Positions 60,932 through 64,000 of a stretch of DNA of 64,000 nt are shown here, piece after piece. The stretch is taken from NCBI GenBank assembly GCA_016707205.1, contig JADJHZ010000007.1, forward strand, positions 186,001 to 250,000, in the 5' to 3' direction. The notes beneath the pieces were generated by a model that saw only the letters and a program-made list of their open reading frames with translations, was not told the DNA's origin and made no database searches. This DNA is from Haliscomenobacter sp. (GTDB taxonomy: Bacteria; Bacteroidota; Bacteroidia; Chitinophagales; Saprospiraceae). Both the position numbers and the translations under genes were made by a program. The first letter of the stretch is position 1. Every line of letters starts with the position of its first letter.

Positions 60932-61057
60932 TTGAATCTATCCGACACCATCATCGCCCTTGCCACCCCGCCCGGGGTGGGCGCCATCGGAGTCATCCGC
61001 CTGTCGGGGGAAGACGCTATTGTCTTGGCGGACCGCTTTTTCACGGAAAACCGTTGA
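60932..61057 (+). CDS. mnmE: MnmE N-terminal fragment (before frameshift)
   Basis: 41 residues from a TTG at 60932: 'NLSDTIIALATPPGVGAIG', then 'VIRLSGEDAIVLADRFFT', stopping after 'ENR'. This is the conserved MnmE N-terminal folate-binding region. No ATG is available upstream, because the tandem tract occupies the position. One missing base near 61052 separates it from the next fragment, which resumes 'LNEQPSHTIHFGTIRDE'. Confidence 0.8.
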   Translation: MNLSDTIIALATPPGVGAIGVIRLSGEDAIVLADRFFTENR

Positions 61058-62052
61058 ACGAGCAGCCGAGCCATACGATTCATTTTGGGACGATCCGGGA
61101 TGAAACCGGCCGGATAGTAGACGAGGTGCTGGTATCGCTGTTCATTGCCCCGCGTTCGTACACCGGCGAGAACGTGGTAGAAATCTCCTGCCACGGCTCC
61201 AACTACATCCTGGAAGAAGTGATCCGCTTATTCATTCGGGCAGGGGTTCGGCAGGCGCAGCCGGGGGAGTTTACCCTGCGGGCCTTCCTCAACGGGCGCA
61301 TGGATCTCAGTCAGGCGGAAGCGGTGGCCGACCTCATCGCCTCGGCTTCTTCCGAAGCGCATAAACTGGCGATCGCCCAACTGCGCGGCGGGGTCTCCGA
61401 CGAGATCAAACGCCTGCGCCAGGAACTGCTCGACTTCGCCAGCCTCATCGAACTCGAACTCGATTTTAGCGAAGAAGACGTGGAGTTTGCCGACCGCACC
61501 CAGCTTCATCACCTGATCGACCGCATCCAGACCCTCATCAAAGCCCTGCTCGACTCGTTTCAGCTCGGCAACGCGATCCGGCAAGGGGTCAGCACCGTCA
61601 TCGCCGGGCGGCCCAACGCCGGCAAATCCACCCTTCTCAATGCCCTGCTCAACGAGGAGCGCGCCATCGTGAGCGAGATCGCCGGCACCACCCGCGACAC
61701 CATCGAGGAACTCCTCAATATCCAGGGCATTCAGTTCCGCATCATCGACACGGCAGGGATTCGCGAAGCCCACGATACCATCGAGGCCCTCGGCGTCGAA
61801 CGCACCCTGGAAAAAGTGCGCCAAAGCGCGGTGCTGGTCTACGTATTCGACGTCGTGAAGACCAGCCCCGAGCAGGTGCGGCACGACCTCGCCCAACTCA
61901 TTCACTCCGACCTGAAAGTGCTGGTCGTGGCGAATAAGATGGATTTGAATCCGTATACCCAGTTTGAGCATTATTTTGAGGGAGCAGGGATTAGGGAGCA
62001 GGGATTAGGGGAGGGGATTAGGGGAGCAGGGAGCACAATCTTCCCCTCTTGA
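61054..62052 (+). CDS. mnmE: tRNA modification GTPase MnmE (TrmE), main fragment
   Basis: 332 residues as an open frame. MnmE with MnmG installs the carboxymethylaminomethyl (or related) group on U34 of certain tRNAs. The segment contains the rest of the folate-binding N-domain ('HTIHFGTIRDETGRIVDEVL', 'APRSYTGENVVEISCHG', 'LRAFLNGRMDLSQAEAVADL'), the helical domain, and the G domain with 'AGRPNAGKSTLLNALL' (G1), 'GTTRDTIEEL' (G2), 'DTAGIRE' (G3) and 'NKMDL' (G4). It then runs into a GGGATTAGGGAGCA-type repeat (61981 onward) and stops at 62052. The final ~23 residues are encoded by the repeat and are not native. The first and last parts of the protein are in other frames. Confidence 0.9.
   Translation: MNEQPSHTIHFGTIRDETGRIVDEVLVSLFIAPRSYTGENVVEISCHGSNYILEEVIRLFIRAGVRQAQPGEFTLRAFLNGRMDLSQAEAVADLIASASSEAHKLAIAQLRGGVSDEIKRLRQELLDFASLIELELDFSEEDVEFADRTQLHHLIDRIQTLIKALLDSFQLGNAIRQGVSTVIAGRPNAGKSTLLNALLNEERAIVSEIAGTTRDTIEELLNIQGIQFRIIDTAGIREAHDTIEALGVERTLEKVRQSAVLVYVFDVVKTSPEQVRHDLAQLIHSDLKVLVVANKMDLNPYTQFEHYFEGAGIREQGLGEGIRGAGSTIFPS
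61981..62034. repeat. Degenerate GGGATTAGGGAGCA tract inside mnmE
   Basis: Units GGAGCAGGGATTAGG, GAGCAGGGATTAGG, GGAGGGGATTAGG and GGAGCAGGGAGCA interrupt the G-domain/C-terminal junction of mnmE, between 'FEHYFEG' and 'NVSATQWVPISA'. Normal MnmE has no such spacer. The unit type is the same class as the stop-associated tracts, here inside a conserved gene. Confidence 0.8.
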
Positions 62053-62056
62053 CCCT

Positions 62057-62386
62057 TTGAACGTTTCCGCTACTCAATGGGTCCCCATTTCGGCCATCAA
62101 CCGGATGAACATCGAATACCTGAAAGAAAAGCTATTTGAGACCGTCATTCAGGAGGAGCTCTCCATGGATACGGCCATCTTAAGCAATACCCGTCACTAC
62201 GAAGCCCTCCAGAAGGCAGGAGAAAGCCTCCAGGCCGTGAAACAAAACCTCCAGGCCGGCGTTACGACCGACTTCATCGCCATGGACATCCGGCGCGCCC
62301 TCCACTACCTGGGCGAGATCACCGGCGAGATTAGCACGGACGACCTGTTGGGGAATATTTTTTCGAGGTTTTGTATTGGAAAGTAA
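62057..62386 (+). CDS. mnmE: MnmE C-terminal fragment
   Basis: 109 residues as an open frame from an apparent TTG at 62057: 'NVSATQWVPISAINRMNIEY', then the C-terminal helical domain ('NTRHYEALQKAGESLQAV', 'TTDFIAMDIRRALHYLGEIT'), ending 'GNIFSRFCIGK' with the conserved C-x-G-K motif that participates in catalysis. It is in the +1 frame relative to the main fragment, displaced by the repeat at 61981-62034. With frames restored, the three fragments make a full-length ~460-480-residue MnmE. Confidence 0.9.
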   Translation: MNVSATQWVPISAINRMNIEYLKEKLFETVIQEELSMDTAILSNTRHYEALQKAGESLQAVKQNLQAGVTTDFIAMDIRRALHYLGEITGEISTDDLLGNIFSRFCIGK

Positions 62387-62407
62387 GCATAGATTCTCCC
62401 CACGATA

Positions 62408-63660
62408 CCTGCTACCTCATCGCCCCGACAATCCAAAAACCTCCTTCGCCCAAACCTGTTTCGCCGCAAACCCGCCGTGGCGGACGAGCGCCCACCAGCA
62501 GATCACAGGGTTAATGCCTTTTGATCTTTTTGTCTGAACTATGATTTATTTGATTTGGGGATTCCCTTGATTTTTTTGTTTGTAAGATTTATTAGCCAGG
62601 CGTTTGAATGGAAGGGATTTAGCACTGGAGTTGATCAGGAAGTGAGCGCGGATTATTTGTATGCTTTCTCAATCATAGTCCATCTATACATCAAAAAAAT
62701 CACAGTTCAGACATTCCCCTGCTACCTCATCGCCCCCAAAAAAGCCCAAAAACCTCCTTCGCCCAAACCTGTTTCGCCGTGCAAACCCGCGGTAGCGGAC
62801 GAGCGTCCAAAAGCAGATCACAGGTTAGCGCCTTTTGGTCTGTTTGTCTGAACTATGATTTATTTGATTTGGGGATTCCCCGATTTTTGTTTGAAGGATT
62901 TATTGGTCAGGCGTTTGAATGGGAGGGATTTAGCACTGGAGTTGATCAGGAAGTGAGCGCGGATTATTTGTATGCTTCCTCAATCATAGTCCATCAATAC
63001 ATCAAAAAAATCACCGTTCAGACAATTTGCCCTGCTACCTCATCGCACCCCGACAATCCAAAAACCTCCTTCGCCCAAACCTATTTCGCCGTCCAAACCC
63101 GCCGTAGCGGACGAGCGTCCAAAAGCAGATCACAGGTTAGCGCCTTTTGGTCTTTTTGTCTGAACTATGATTTATTTGATTTGGGGATTCCCTTGATTTT
63201 TTTGTTTGAAGGATTTATTGGTCAGGCGTTTGAATGGGAGGGATTTAGCGCCGAAGTTGATCAGGAAGTGAGCGCAGAGTATTTGTATGCTTCCTCAATC
63301 ATAGTCCATCCATACATCAAAAAAATCACCGTTCAGACAATTTGCCCTGCTACCTCATCGCACCCCGACAATCCAAAAACCTCCTTTGCCCAAACCTATT
63401 TCGCCGTCCAAACCCGCCGTGGCGGACGAGCGCCCACCAGCAGATTCGCAGGGTTAATGCCTTTTGGTCTTTTTGTCTGAACTATGATTTATTTGATTTG
63501 GGGATTCCCTTGATTTTTTGTTTGAAGCATTTATTGGTCAGGCGTTTGAATTGGAGGGATTTAGCACTGGAGTTGATCAGGAAGTGAGCGCGGATTATTT
63601 GTATGCTTTCTCAATCATAGTCCATCTATACATCAAAAAAATCACAGTTCAGACACATTC
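62408..63660. repeat. Four-copy tandem array, unit ~310-315 bp, each with an inner element bounded by inverted repeats
   Basis: Unit starts (CCTGCTACCTCATCGC) are at 62408, 62718, 63031 and 63346. Each unit has a GC-richer part of ~120 bp (ending near CCTTTTGGTCT) and an AT-rich element of ~185 bp. The AT-rich element begins GTCTGAACTATGATTTATTTGATT and ends with its imperfect inverse (AATCACAGTTCAGAC or AATCACCGTTCAGAC). Copies 1 and 4 share variants (GCGCCCACCAGCAGAT, GGTTAATGCC) that copies 2 and 3 lack (GCGTCCAAAAGCAGAT, GTTAGCGCC). A 233-codon plus-strand frame (62779-63480) spans parts of three units, but it resembles no known protein. The array starts ~20 bp after the mnmE stop. Confidence 0.88.
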
Positions 63661-63732
63661 CCCCGTTGCGCCTGACTGCATTGCGAGTGGAGGGCAGTGA
63701 AAAAAAGACCGCCTCCGCTACCGCTCCGGCAG

Positions 63733-63778
63733 AAAGGTAAAAGGTAAAAGGGTAAAGGGTAAAAGAACTCAAGGGTTA
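63733..63778. repeat. AAAGGTAAAAGGGT tandem tract at the stop of the FGE-like gene
   Basis: Units AAAGGTA, AAAGGTA, AAAGGGT, AAAGGGT and AAAGAAC run up to the stop codon (63776-63778) of the minus-strand gene. Confidence 0.6.
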
Positions 63779-64000
63779 GTACCCGTCTAACCGAGAACCG
63801 AAATTGCTGTCCCCGATATCGGTAAAGAACCCGACGCGGAAGGACACCCGGCAATTGAAATCATCGAAGTTCCAGGACCCGCCACGAACCACACGCATAT
63901 CTTGATCGCCGCCGGTCGTCCACGCGCTTCCGTCGTCCGGGGCGCCCTCGTAGTTGGCATGCCATACATCGGCGCACCATTCCCACACGTTGCCGCTCAT
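63776..64000 (-). CDS. FGE-sulfatase (SUMF1) fold protein, C-terminal end (5' part outside the window)
   Basis: 74 residues visible; the frame is open to the window edge, so the gene starts beyond it. 'MSGNVWEWCADVWHANYEG', then 'APDDGSAW' and 'RVVRGGSW' are the closing motifs of the formylglycine-generating-enzyme-like (C-type lectin) fold. The usual ending is of the type RGGSW-x6-CR-x-A-x-R-x5-P-D-x-R-x4-GFR. Here it reads 'RGGSWNFDDFNCRVSFR', then 'VGFFTDIGDSNFGSRLDGY', which keeps the frame and spacing but loses several family-conserved residues (P to T, GFR to GSR). The function may be binding rather than catalysis. See the findings for the possible retroelement-variable region. Confidence 0.85.
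   Translation of the reverse strand: MSGNVWEWCADVWHANYEGAPDDGSAWTTGGDQDMRVVRGGSWNFDDFNCRVSFRVGFFTDIGDSNFGSRLDGY
63791..63871 (-). other. Candidate DGR variable region in the FGE-fold gene
   Basis: Directly after the TGG of 'RGGSW' come 27 codons, 22 of which end in C or T (AAC, TTC, GAT, GAT, TTC, AAT, TGC, then TCC, TTC, GTC, TTC, TTT, ACC, ATC, GAC, AGC and so on). This is the result expected if AAC/AAT codons of a template repeat were randomised at A. No template repeat or reverse transcriptase gene is present in the window. Confidence 0.45.

Noticed and set aside
62779..63480. 233-codon frame across the tandem array as a protein-coding gene
   Set aside because: It begins and ends mid-unit, only part of the array is open, and no start signal or known domain is seen. 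It is kept only as a possibility in the array finding.
62408..63660. CRISPR array
   Set aside because: Units are over 300 bp with no short direct repeat and unique-spacer layout, and no cas gene is near. It is a long-unit tandem repeat.
1..64000. tRNA or rRNA genes
   Set aside because: No cloverleaf with a TTCGA-type T-loop and CCA-proximal acceptor pairing, and no rRNA-like stretch, was found on reading either strand; a tRNAscan/barrnap run would settle it.

Overview
The window looks like a chromosomal segment from a member of the Bacteroidota, most plausibly the Saprospiria (Saprospiraceae/Lewinella/Haliscomenobacter-like). The signs are a SusC/SusD pair, two surface proteins carrying type IX secretion (T9SS) C-terminal sorting domains, very large repeat-built secreted proteins, a TPM-domain protein, DUF5690 and Uma2 families, and little sign of Shine-Dalgarno sequences before starts. 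No rRNA, tRNA, phage or recognisable IS element was seen, and the taxon is inferred from gene content only.

Layout. 1-12.5 kb: the 3' end of a tricorn-like S41 protease; a secreted IgGFc-binding-type protein with a T9SS type B domain (minus strand); a secreted BNR/VPS10-like propeller protein; a DUF5690 membrane protein; an AraC regulator and a GyrI-like ligand-binding protein; a 715-bp gene-free stretch full of structured repeats; RtcB; and YceI. 12.6-19.1 kb: a minus-strand efflux operon tetR-tolC-MFP-RND ending in a clear terminator. 19.4-24 kb: a GNAT-like protein, a TPM-domain protein, and a LysE-like exporter followed 17 bp later by a group III-type phosphofructokinase. 24.1-29.1 kb: susC-susD with a terminator, and a possible antisense terminator in the susC leader. 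29.2-35.8 kb: a small Cys-rich membrane protein, a Crp/Fnr regulator with an N-terminal Cys cluster, a penicillin-acylase-family hydrolase, a Uma2 endonuclease, and an NfeD-flotillin pair with a 19-G tract between them. 36-57.8 kb: two giant same-strand secreted proteins. One has 4410 residues (five ~540-residue beta-helix modules plus eight CARDB repeats). The other is about 2760 residues, broken by two single-base frameshifts, and ends in a T9SS type A domain. 58.2-62.4 kb: a GH2 beta-mannosidase and mnmE, both broken by frameshifts. 62.4-63.7 kb: a four-copy ~313-bp tandem array. 63.8 kb to the end: the C-terminus of an FGE-sulfatase-fold protein whose last ~27 codons look like the variable region of a diversity-generating retroelement.

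The main themes are envelope and secretion functions (efflux, TonB-dependent uptake, microdomain scaffold, T9SS giant proteins) and an unusually rich layer of non-coding repeats. These are: degenerate short tandem repeats that begin at the stop codons of at least ten genes; a two-hairpin REP-like element with compensatory base changes; a branched ~160-nt structured element; a 29-bp perfect palindrome; and the ~313-bp array. At least five single-base frameshifts, plus a repeat-disrupted mnmE, lie between 37 and 62 kb. They may be assembly errors or real decay, and raw reads are needed to decide.
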